Assembly (NCBI GenBank): GCA_905235615.1 | Contig: CAJOMB010000150.1 | Coordinates: 1-5,094, forward strand | Reading direction: 5' to 3' | Length of the DNA stretch: 5,094 nucleotides | From: an uncultured Bacteroidales bacterium | GTDB taxonomy: Bacteria; Bacteroidota; Bacteroidia; Bacteroidales; UBA932 | In this document: piece after piece, positions 1-5,094 of the stretch | Layout: the number at the start of each line of letters is the position of its first letter | Position numbering within the stretch: position 1 is the first letter of the stretch | Position numbers and translations under genes: made by a program | The notes under the pieces: model-generated | The model's database searches: none | Seen by the model: the letters and a program-made list of their open reading frames with translations, nothing else | Told to the model about the DNA's origin: nothing

Positions 1-1297
1 CAACGCTGTAGTAGAGGTCGTTGAAGGAGGGAAGCCGACAGGATTTTTTCACGAAGGCATCGGCCTCCAACCACCTCAGAGGTGCCCAGAAAAGGCTTAC
101 GGAGGGCATCCAGCTTCCCCGGTACGTGTCAAGATTATCCCAGGCGCCTTGATAAACCAGGTGCGCGGCGGCCCGAAATTTTTCCCACACTACACGCGTG
201 GCGAGAGCCCCCGTAAAAGTGGTGCGGCGGGGCGTCACGAACTGCCCCACGTCAGAGGCCAAGGCGTTGTGCTGCACATCCGTACTCAGGTCTGCAGACC
301 AGGGACCGGCGATCACAAACGACTGTGCCCAAGACAGATATCCGGACTGCTGCCGATAATGCAAGTTGTACGGCAAGGCCATGGGGTTCTTCTCCGGATG
401 GGTGTTGTAGTGCGTGTAATTGTTGGCGTATTTCACGCGAAGGGCCGTGCTGTACCGGGGCGTCCACTCCTGGGTCCAGCCGCCCTGGATGAAGAGGTCC
501 TGGTCGGCCTGGCGCTCCGCGCTGAAGGGGAAGGAAGCCCCGCGGCGGATCACCGGACCGGGGAAGCCCCGCTCGGAGCCGTAACTGTAAACGCGCAGCT
601 GCCACTGTCCTTCCCGTATCCGGCCAAAAAGCTGGGCCTCCAGCCTGAGGCTGCGTATGTCTCCGTTCTCCCGCACCAGCGTCGTGTCAAAGCAGGGATA
701 AGGGTATCGGCCTGCGCTGTAAAGGAAGTCGGCCGATGTCCGCAGCATGAGCCGCCGGGAAAGCCGCCGGTCCCACAGCACGGAGGGGTTCACTGTGCCC
801 AGGGTGCCGCCCAGAAGGCGCACATGGCCGCCGGAAACCGCAGGCACTGCCGATTCCAGGTGTACGGAGGCTCCGGCGGCATACTCTTTCGCCGTTTGCA
901 AGCGGCTGGTTTTCTGTCCGTTATAGAGCGTAACGGCGCCTATCCCTTCCGTGGAAAACCGCCCCAGGTCCACCTGCATGTTCTGTGCGTTGTCCACCTG
1001 AATCCCGTCTAAGAAAACACCCACATGCTCACTGCCCAGGCTCCTCACGTTCACGGTCTTGAGGCCGCCTACGCCGCCATAATCTTTCACCTGGACGCCG
1101 GTGAAGCGGCGCAGGACATCGGCCACCAGGGGCGGAGCCTGTACCAGGGCATCCATACGGACCTCCTCCGTGGCCCGCACCACCGGCAGTTCCTTGACGG
1201 AATACACGGTGGCGGGGGCCAGGGTATCGGGGGCCTGCAGGAACAGGGCTATGACGGCCGCAAGAATCACTTCCAGACGGCGAAGTGGCCCGGGCAT
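1..1297 (-). CDS. btuB: BtuB-like TonB-dependent outer-membrane receptor (C-terminus outside the window)
   Basis: The minus-strand frame is open from ATG at 1297 to the left edge, giving 432 residues without a stop. The N-terminus is a plausible Sec signal (two arginines, then a hydrophobic run to about residue 20), followed by a possible TonB box at residues 30-40 (TVYSVKELPVV). A plug domain follows at about 46-150, with VADVLRRFTGVQVKDYGG, VNVRSLGSEHVGVFLDGIQ and the IGAVTLYNGQ element typical of BtuB/FepA plugs. Beta-strand-rich barrel sequence follows, ending near LPSFNDLYY, a motif common in Bacteroidota receptors. The gene starts inside the end of the lipoprotein gene (31-base overlap), and 1297 is the only ATG after the in-frame stop at 1340-1342, so translational coupling is likely. 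The upstream cobalamin riboswitch and BtuG-like partner point to TonB-driven import of B12 or related corrinoids across the outer membrane. Family assignment is firm; the substrate is inferred from context. Confidence 0.9.
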   Translation of the reverse strand, partial: MPGPLRRLEVILAAVIALFLQAPDTLAPATVYSVKELPVVRATEEVRMDALVQAPPLVADVLRRFTGVQVKDYGGVGGLKTVNVRSLGSEHVGVFLDGIQVDNAQNMQVDLGRFSTEGIGAVTLYNGQKTSRLQTAKEYAAGASVHLESAVPAVSGGHVRLLGGTLGTVNPSVLWDRRLSRRLMLRTSADFLYSAGRYPYPCFDTTLVRENGDIRSLRLEAQLFGRIREGQWQLRVYSYGSERGFPGPVIRRGASFPFSAERQADQDLFIQGGWTQEWTPRYSTALRVKYANNYTHYNTHPEKNPMALPYNLHYRQQSGYLSWAQSFVIAGPWSADLSTDVQHNALASDVGQFVTPRRTTFTGALATRVVWEKFRAAAHLVYQGAWDNLDTYRGSWMPSVSLFWAPLRWLEADAFVKKSCRLPSFNDLYYSV

Positions 1298-2457
1298 ACG
1301 CCCGCCGTCACGCTCCAGAGCCTGTCTTGCCCGGACAGGTCATAGAGATTGAGGGTGCCGGGATTGAAATAGTCGCCGGCATCGCCCACCAGCAACAGGT
1401 CCTGCCCCAGGGCCATGATGCCATAGGGCACTCCGGTCAGGCTTATGGGGTAAAAGGCAATCTTTCCCTGCTGTGCGCTATAGCTCCAAACCGTATATTC
1501 GTGCGCCTCGCCAAAGGCAAATTCGTTCTCCGTGCCAACACAATACACCTCGTCCCCCAAGATACAGGAGCTGCTCACATGCGTGTGCTTGAAAAGCTCC
1601 GACCACACATGCTCCACCTTGTCGGGCGCGTCCGCCGGGAAGCAGTACAGACCGGAAGGGATGTCGTAATAATTGCCCATCGATGTCACGTAAATGACGC
1701 CCTGGCCGTCGGAGTACACGTTTTTGAGGTTCACTTCCACCGCTACGGTCCGGCTTACGGCAAAACTTTCGGTGTCGATGATGCTCACCGTATTGTCGTA
1801 CGAATAAGCGGGCGGAAGCTGGCTGGAAATGCCGCCGGAATTGGCCACGTACAGCTTGCCGTCATAGTAGGCGATGCCTTCCGGCTGATAACCCACTTCC
1901 ACGGTGCCGGCCGTCTTGTAGGTATTCAGGTCGATGCGATAGACGCAGCCTTTCGGGTTGGCCGAATCGGTAATGGTGTAATCGGCCCCATAGGTGGCAA
2001 AAGCGCCCGCCCAGGAGCTTACGTAGGCGTATTGGCCGTCAAAGGCGATGTTGCGCGGCGTGGGCACTTCGATGACGGCCATCTCCGTTTCATCGGCCGC
2101 AGAGACCACTTCCACCAGGCCGGAATTGCTGATGACCATCCAGACTTCGTTTCCATGGACGGCGATGTCGTTGCCCACATCGCCCAGGCCGGCCTTGGCA
2201 CCGGGATTCATTTTCCTGAAGGCGCCGGTAATGTATCGGCCGTCGCTCCGGCGCAGGAAATCCAGCGTGGCGTTGTTGGCGCCCATGCCGCCTTCGTTGA
2301 GGACGAACACTTTTTTGACATCCAGCGGGAAGCGTTTCACATCCACCTCCGTGCCTTGCAGGGAGACGTCTTTGGCCGGCGTTTCCGGCACGGCCGTTTT
2401 CTGGCATGCCGCCACGGCAAGCACGCCAAGAGATAAAAGCATCAGCGCTTTTTTCAT
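1267..2457 (-). CDS. btuG: BtuG-like cobalamin-binding surface lipoprotein (YncE/DUF5074 beta-propeller)
   Basis: This is a complete 396-residue protein. It starts with a lipoprotein signal (MKKALMLLSLGVLAVAAC), with lipobox VAAC and acylated Cys18, then a short linker to about residue 45. The rest is a beta-propeller with about seven repeats of an 'xxGIAYYDGKLYVANSG ... VSIIDTESF' type. Blades start near residues 48 (FVLNEGGMGANNATLDF), 96, 133, 190, 244, 292 and 343. The VLNEG...NNATL start and the repeats match the DUF5074/YncE-type propellers to which Bacteroides BtuG belongs. BtuG is known to bind cobalamin very tightly at the cell surface and pass it to BtuB. Here the gene is first after a cobalamin riboswitch and overlaps a BtuB-like receptor, which strongly supports that role. 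The residues after Cys18 (QKTAVPE) lack the acidic run often seen in Bacteroidota surface-export signals, so surface location is inferred from the family. The leader just before the ATG is AT-rich with no clear Shine-Dalgarno site, as usual in this phylum. Confidence 0.86.
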   Translation of the reverse strand: MKKALMLLSLGVLAVAACQKTAVPETPAKDVSLQGTEVDVKRFPLDVKKVFVLNEGGMGANNATLDFLRRSDGRYITGAFRKMNPGAKAGLGDVGNDIAVHGNEVWMVISNSGLVEVVSAADETEMAVIEVPTPRNIAFDGQYAYVSSWAGAFATYGADYTITDSANPKGCVYRIDLNTYKTAGTVEVGYQPEGIAYYDGKLYVANSGGISSQLPPAYSYDNTVSIIDTESFAVSRTVAVEVNLKNVYSDGQGVIYVTSMGNYYDIPSGLYCFPADAPDKVEHVWSELFKHTHVSSSCILGDEVYCVGTENEFAFGEAHEYTVWSYSAQQGKIAFYPISLTGVPYGIMALGQDLLLVGDAGDYFNPGTLNLYDLSGQDRLWSVTAGVCPGHFAVWK

Positions 2458-2515
2458 AAAAATAAGGTATTTGCGTCAGCGCAGCGGCTTGTCCCCGAGC
2501 ACGTGTGCATAACTT
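2458..2515 (-). promoter_or_regulatory. Riboswitch expression platform / btuG leader
   Basis: These 58 bases link the aptamer to the btuG-like ATG. They contain CTCGGGG (2499-2493), a perfect complement of CCCCGAG inside the aptamer (2562-2556), which could form an alternative helix. They end in an AT-rich stretch (ACCTTATTTTT) just before the start codon. There is no stem followed by a T-run on this strand, so no intrinsic terminator. The switching mechanism is inferred. Confidence 0.5.
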
Positions 2516-2668
2516 GATTCAGGCAGGTCTTCTGACTTCTCCCGGCTTCGGCCTTCTCGGGGGTTCCCCAATGGCATTTTTCGAAGCCGATAACGGATAA
2601 CACAGCTGCGGGCACAGTTCCGGTCTCTCACCGGCTTCCCTGTTAGGCCCTTGGAGGGCACCCGAATC
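2516..2668 (-). promoter_or_regulatory. Cobalamin (B12) riboswitch aptamer
   Basis: Read on the minus strand, the element has the conserved cobalamin-riboswitch parts in order. These are: the core GGGAA-GCC-GGTG-AGAGACC-GG, CTGTGCCCGCAGCTGT (about 2602-2641); AATGCCATTG, matching the conserved GCCAnTG L5 region; a P6-like GGGG-AA-CCCC hairpin (2559-2569); GAGAAGGC; and the B12 box AGTCAGAAGACCTGCCT (2521-2537). A closing P1 helix is visible: GATTCGGG (2668-2661) pairs with CCTGAATC (2523-2516) over eight pairs with one G-U. When cobalamin binds, elements of this class usually lower expression of uptake genes. It lies 58 bases upstream of the btuG-like start and so should control the btuG-btuB operon. 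No U-tract terminator is seen downstream, so control of translation initiation is more likely than attenuation. Confidence 0.96.
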
Positions 2669-2674
2669 TGGCCA

Positions 2675-2682
2675 CAAAGTTA
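2675..2682 (-). promoter_or_regulatory. Bacteroidota -7 promoter box for the riboswitch-btuG-btuB operon
   Basis: The minus strand reads TAACTTTG, an exact match to the Bacteroidota primary sigma factor -7 consensus TAnnTTTG. Transcription would begin a few bases downstream, at about 2668-2671, exactly where the 5' strand of riboswitch helix P1 begins. No convincing -33 TTTG was found at the expected distance. Confidence 0.7.
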
Positions 2683-2692
2683 CAAAAAATTA

Positions 2693-2724
2693 TGTGACCG
2701 GATTGGGAAAAACGCGTATCTTTG
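2693..2724 (+). promoter_or_regulatory. Divergent Bacteroidota promoter for the permease-rnhB transcript
   Basis: TATCTTTG at 2717-2724 matches the -7 consensus TAnnTTTG exactly. TGTG at 2693-2696, 20 bases upstream, is a three-of-four match to the -33 TTTG element. The predicted transcription start (about 2728-2730) coincides with the ATG of the permease at 2729, so the message would be leaderless or nearly so. The box lies 34 bases from the oppositely directed promoter of the B12 operon. Confidence 0.6.
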
Positions 2725-2728
2725 CGGT

Positions 2729-3514
2729 ATGCTACTAAGTTTACTATACGTGCTCGCCCTGCCGATAGGCGGAATCCAGATGCAGTATCTGTGGCGCAAC
2801 CAGCTTGGTGACGTGTATTCGTTAGGATTAGGCTCTGCCGCCTGCTTGGGCGCCGCCGCGGCCACAATGTCCGGGTGGTGCTCGCTCACGGTGGGGAGTT
2901 TCATCTGCACGCTTATCTGTACGCTCATCTGCTTTTTTGTCACGCTGAAAGTGAATACGCAGCAGCTTATCACGTTTGGCATTCTGTTCGGCACTTTCAT
3001 TGGCTCCCTTGGAACCATTGTGGTCACCAACGCCCCCACCGGAGACCTTCTGAAGCAGTATTATCTCTGGGGCGCGGCCAATTTCAGACTGGAGGGCGTC
3101 ACTGCGGGAGACATCCTCTTCTCGCTGGCGCTGTTTGGAATCGGCCTTGCGGCAGCACTCTCCCAGGCGGGCCGATTAACCCGTCACTTCAAGGAAGAAA
3201 CCGAAATTCCCAACTCGGGAAAAGCCCTCCTCCTTCTTGCCATCATGTGCCTGGTTACCAGCGCAGTGAGCATCTGCGGCCCCATCGGCTTCATTTCCCT
3301 TGGCGTTCCCAACCTGAGCCGCCTCGTCTGCAAGAGCACGGATATCCGCAAACATTATCTCATCAGCAGTGCAATGGGTGTGGGGCTTCTGCTTGTCACC
3401 TACCTTGTGGTGCAGTACGTCAATTTTGGCATCTACCTGCCCGTCAGCGCCACCATGGCCATCCTTGCCCTGCCGCTGATGGCGCTCATCTTTGTGAAGG
3501 GGAAAGAATCGTGA
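2729..3514 (+). CDS. Short, divergent FecCD/BtuC-type ABC transporter permease
   Basis: This 261-residue, very hydrophobic protein has about seven or eight membrane segments (near 1-18, 31-48, 54-73, 80-99, 127-145, 165-183, 212-232 and 239-256). It matches the FecCD family, whose members move B12, haem or siderophore iron through the inner membrane. The matching parts are QYLWRNQLGDVYSLGLGS (19-36; family pattern LxRNPLAdPxLLGxxsG), YYLWGAANF (111-119) and CGPIGFISLGVPNLSRL (183-199; family GxIGFxGLxxPHxxRL). Family members usually have 320-350 residues. Here about 60 N-terminal residues, including the first membrane helix, are absent, and the LGxxxAxxLG coupling motif before residue 165 is replaced by FKEETEIPNSG. 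The C-terminal G(V/I)VTxxxGxP motif is also lost. The 2729 ATG is the only ATG fitting the homology, since the frame upstream runs into the promoter and riboswitch. It lies divergent from the B12 operon and overlaps rnhB by four bases. A BtuC-like role is possible from context, but it may be a decayed or repurposed copy. No ATPase or binding-protein gene is visible. Confidence 0.78.
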   Translation: MLLSLLYVLALPIGGIQMQYLWRNQLGDVYSLGLGSAACLGAAAATMSGWCSLTVGSFICTLICTLICFFVTLKVNTQQLITFGILFGTFIGSLGTIVVTNAPTGDLLKQYYLWGAANFRLEGVTAGDILFSLALFGIGLAAALSQAGRLTRHFKEETEIPNSGKALLLLAIMCLVTSAVSICGPIGFISLGVPNLSRLVCKSTDIRKHYLISSAMGVGLLLVTYLVVQYVNFGIYLPVSATMAILALPLMALIFVKGKES

Positions 3515-4125
3515 AACCGAATCTGAAGGCATATTGCGAGGCCGGAAGGTTAGAGGCCGGCTGTGACGAGGCGGGCCGGGGCCCGTTGGCGGGGCCGGTG
3601 TATGCCGCCGCGGTGATTCTGCCGCCGGATTTCCACCATCCCCTCCTCAACGACTCCAAGCAGATGAGCCAGAAGGCCCGCGAAGAGCTGAGGCCCATCA
3701 TCGAGCAGGAGGCCATTGCCTGGGCGGTGGAGGCGGTATCGGCCGATGAAATTGACACGCTGAATATCCTTTGGGCCTCCGTGACGGGAATGCAGCGGGC
3801 GGTGCTGCGGCTGAACCCCGCTCCGGCGTTCCTGCTGATTGACGGGAACAAGTTCCGGCCCTTCGGCCCGTATGGGTTCAAGGATTACCGGACGGTGGTG
3901 CACGGGGATGCCACCTTCGCGTCCATTGCCGCCGCGTCCGTGCTGGCCAAGACCTACCGGGACGATTTCATGCGGGAGCTGGCCCTGGAGTACCCCCAGT
4001 ACGGCTGGGACCGGAACATGGGCTACCCTACCGCCGAGCACATCGAAGCTATCCGGCGCCACGGTTACACCCCCTGGCACCGGAAATCTTTCCATGTGAA
4101 GGAATTGGAACCCAGCCTATTTTGA
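3511..4125 (+). CDS. rnhB: Ribonuclease HII
   Basis: This complete 204-residue cytoplasmic enzyme cleaves the RNA strand of RNA-DNA hybrids and starts removal of single ribonucleotides misincorporated in DNA. The family motifs are all present: AGCDEAGRGPLAGPVYAAAV (16-35), LNDSKQMS (46-53), LLIDGN (108-113), GDATFASIAAASVLAKTYRD (132-151), and the C-terminal YGWDRNMGYPTAEH with WHRKSF. The four metal-binding acidic residues are Asp19, Glu20, Asp111 and Asp133. Length is normal for the family. The start is GTG at 3511, chosen because the homology begins only a few residues later and because GTGA overlaps the permease stop. A purine-rich AAGGGGAAAG lies about eight bases upstream and could serve as a ribosome site. 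Co-transcription with the permease is likely; the two functions are not obviously related. Confidence 0.97.
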   Translation: MKPNLKAYCEAGRLEAGCDEAGRGPLAGPVYAAAVILPPDFHHPLLNDSKQMSQKAREELRPIIEQEAIAWAVEAVSADEIDTLNILWASVTGMQRAVLRLNPAPAFLLIDGNKFRPFGPYGFKDYRTVVHGDATFASIAAASVLAKTYRDDFMRELALEYPQYGWDRNMGYPTAEHIEAIRRHGYTPWHRKSFHVKELEPSLF

Positions 4126-4134
4126 TTATCTTTG
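4105..4134 (+). promoter_or_regulatory. Bacteroidota promoter for the S46 peptidase gene
   Basis: TTG at 4105-4107 (-33 element, inside the end of rnhB) is followed after 19 bases by TATCTTTG at 4127-4134, an exact TAnnTTTG match. The predicted start at about 4138-4141 leaves a short leader of roughly 11-14 bases before the ATG at 4152. This gives the peptidase its own transcript although only 26 bases separate it from rnhB. Confidence 0.75.
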
Positions 4135-4151
4135 TACAAAATACTTTCATA

Positions 4152-4649
4152 ATGAAAAAAATCTTAGCTTTTCTGGCCGGCCTTACCCTTGCCGTAAGCG
4201 CCATGGCCGATGAAGGAATGTGGTTGCTGCCGCTCCTGAAACAACTGAACGGAAAAGACCTCAAAGCCGCCGGCTGCAAGCTTTCCCCGGAAGAGATTTA
4301 CTCCATCAACAAGAGCTCCCTGAAAGACGCCATCGTACACTTCGGCGGCGGCTGCACCGGAGAGATGATATCGGCCCAGGGCCTGCTGGTGACCAATCAC
4401 CACTGCGGCTACAGTAGCATCCAGGGCCTCTCCACGGACGAGCACAACTACCTGATGGACGGCTACTGGGCCAAGAACTACGCGGAGGAAATCCCCTGCC
4501 CCGGCCTTACGGTTACCTTCCTGGTTTCCATGGAGGACGTGACCTCCGTGGTGGAAAAGGCCGATAACCTGAGAGAAAAACAGGAGGAGCTTCGCAAGGC
4601 CGCAGAGGACCCATCCCGGCTGCCGCGCCCAGGTGTCCTCCTTCTATAA
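4152..4649 (+). CDS. S46-family dipeptidyl-peptidase (DPP7/DPP11 type), N-terminal part, frame broken
   Basis: The protein begins with a Sec signal (MKKILAFLAGLTLAVSAMA, cut before DEGMW). The S46 start region follows: DEGMWLLPLL, LSPEEIYSINKSSLKDAIVHFG, GCTGEMIS and LLVTNHHCGYSSIQ. His84 in NHHCGY is the catalytic histidine of the Ser-His-Asp triad, and the fold is chymotrypsin-like. Family members cut dipeptides from the N-termini of peptides in the periplasm of asaccharolytic and other Bacteroidota. Homology continues through YLMDGYWAKNYAEEIPCPGLTV and MEDVT up to about residue 153, then turns into unrelated residues (PSRLPRPGVLLL) and a stop at 4647-4649. The true continuation is in a different frame (next entry). 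Intact family proteins have about 700 residues, so 165 well-matched or out-of-frame residues cannot be functional alone. Whether it prefers hydrophobic (DPP7) or acidic (DPP11) residues cannot be told, because the deciding residue lies beyond the window. Confidence 0.93.
   Translation: MKKILAFLAGLTLAVSAMADEGMWLLPLLKQLNGKDLKAAGCKLSPEEIYSINKSSLKDAIVHFGGGCTGEMISAQGLLVTNHHCGYSSIQGLSTDEHNYLMDGYWAKNYAEEIPCPGLTVTFLVSMEDVTSVVEKADNLREKQEELRKAAEDPSRLPRPGVLLL
4610..4612 (+). other. Probable frameshift site in the S46 peptidase (CCC run)
   Basis: Dropping one C from the run at 4610-4612 joins the two frames as ...RKAAED-HPGCRAQVSSFY..., which reads naturally across the break. Frame usage changes from positions divisible by three to positions with remainder one, so either one base was gained or 3n+2 bases were lost. 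The exact site cannot be fixed; anywhere from about 4575 to 4630 is possible. Confidence 0.7.
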
Positions 4650-5094
4650 CAACAATGTCTATTACCTGATTGTGTACCGCACCTATACGGACGTGCGCTT
4701 CGTGGCCGCTCCCGCCGCTTCCATGGGCAAGTTCGGCGGAGAGACGGACAACTGGATGTGGCCCCGTCACACCTGCGACTTCTCCATGTTCCGCGTGTAT
4801 GCCGGCAAGGACAACATGCCGGCCGATTACAGCCCGGAGAACGTTCCCTACCAGCCCGCCCGCAGCCTGAAGGTGTCCGTGAAGGGCGTCCAGGAGAACG
4901 ACTATGCCATGATCATGGGCTACCCCGGACGCACCCAGCGTTACCAGACGGCCGCCCAGCTCAAGGAGATGATTGCCACCAACCGCATCCGGATAGACGC
5001 CCGCACCGTGCGTCAGGACCTCATGTGGGAGGCCATGTGCGCAGACCCTTCCGTACAGCTCAAGTATGCCGACAAGTACGCCGGCAGCGCCAAC
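4612..5094 (+). pseudogene. S46-family dipeptidyl-peptidase, continuation in the shifted frame (partial at the right edge)
   Basis: From 4612 another frame is open for 161 codons to the window end. It carries the next stretch of the S46 family: AQVSSFYNNNVYYLIVYR, VRFVAAPAASMGKFGG, ETDNWMWPRHTCDFSMFRVY, ENVPYQPARSLKVSVKGV and MIMGYPGRTQRYQT. TDNWMWPRH belongs to the pocket that grips the substrate's free N-terminus. The Asp in TCDF (4777-4779) is the expected catalytic aspartate, about residue 209 if the frame is repaired. The nucleophilic serine lies outside the window. There is no promoter or start signal here, so this is not a separate gene but the body of the gene begun at 4152. It is labelled pseudogene because of the frame break; if the break is a sequencing error, the gene is intact as far as the window shows. 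Confidence 0.88.

Noticed and set aside
252..605. Minus-strand 117-codon frame inside the receptor
   Set aside because: It is in a different frame from the receptor, and its arginine/proline-rich product is a shadow of the receptor coding sequence.
149..1012. A 287-codon plus-strand open frame at the left end
   Set aside because: The opposite strand encodes a continuous TonB-dependent receptor with plug and barrel motifs. The plus-strand product has no family features.
1285..2436. A 383-codon plus-strand open frame covering almost the whole btuG-like gene
   Set aside because: It lies antisense to a lipoprotein gene with a clear signal, repeats and riboswitch. Its translation has no recognisable domain, and long mirror frames are expected in GC-rich coding DNA.
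2476..2490. Small GC-rich hairpin (GCG-CTGA-CGC) in the btuG leader as a terminator
   Set aside because: The stem is only three pairs and is not followed by a T-run on the minus strand.
2651..2728. Extension of the permease upstream to a TTG at 2651
   Set aside because: The extra residues are not permease-like, the region encodes the riboswitch on the other strand, and it lies upstream of the predicted promoter.
2875..3510. N-terminal extension of the RNase HII frame through the permease region
   Set aside because: The residues are an out-of-frame reading of the permease. RNase HII homology begins only after the GTG at 3511.
3550..4095. 181-codon minus-strand open frame opposite rnhB
   Set aside because: It is antisense to a complete RNase HII with all catalytic residues, and there is no family signal or promoter.
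4610..4650. Programmed frameshifting in the S46 peptidase
   Set aside because: No slippery heptamer, stimulatory stem or known precedent in this family was seen; an indel is the simpler explanation.

Overview
The window is a Bacteroidota segment, most likely from a GC-rich member of the Bacteroidales (Alistipes-like genomes would fit, but this is a guess). The support is: TAnnTTTG-type -7 promoter boxes, starts without strong Shine-Dalgarno sites, a BtuG-type beta-propeller lipoprotein paired with a TonB-dependent receptor, and an S46-family dipeptidyl-peptidase. The left part is a vitamin B12 uptake locus. On the minus strand, a promoter at 2675-2682 leads into a cobalamin riboswitch (2516-2668), then a surface-type lipoprotein resembling BtuG (2457-1267), then a BtuB-like TonB-dependent receptor (from 1297, running off the left edge). 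The lipoprotein and receptor genes overlap by 31 bases. In Bacteroides, BtuG captures cobalamin with very high affinity and sits on BtuB, so the pair plus the riboswitch forms a self-consistent B12-repressed outer-membrane import operon.

The divergent plus-strand side starts with a promoter 34 bases away and a FecCD/BtuC-type ABC permease (2729-3514). This permease is clearly shorter than its family: the first membrane segment and the conserved LGxxxAxxLG cytoplasmic motif are missing. Its start codon sits almost on the predicted transcription start. It is joined by a GTGA stop/start overlap to rnhB (RNase HII, 3511-4125), which is complete with all four catalytic acidic residues. The riboswitch does not control this side.

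After 26 bases, with its own well-formed Bacteroidota promoter, comes an S46 dipeptidyl-peptidase (4152 to the right edge). Its reading frame is broken near 4610-4612: the first part ends at 4649, and the clearly homologous continuation is open in another frame from 4612 to 5094. This is either a sequencing or assembly error or a real mutation.

The only non-coding stretch of note is 2458-2728 (271 bases), which is filled by the riboswitch, its downstream leader and the two divergent promoters. No tRNA, rRNA, CRISPR array, insertion sequence or repeat array was seen. The points most worth following up are the N-truncated permease with a near-leaderless start, the broken S46 gene, and a possible expression-platform pairing for the riboswitch.
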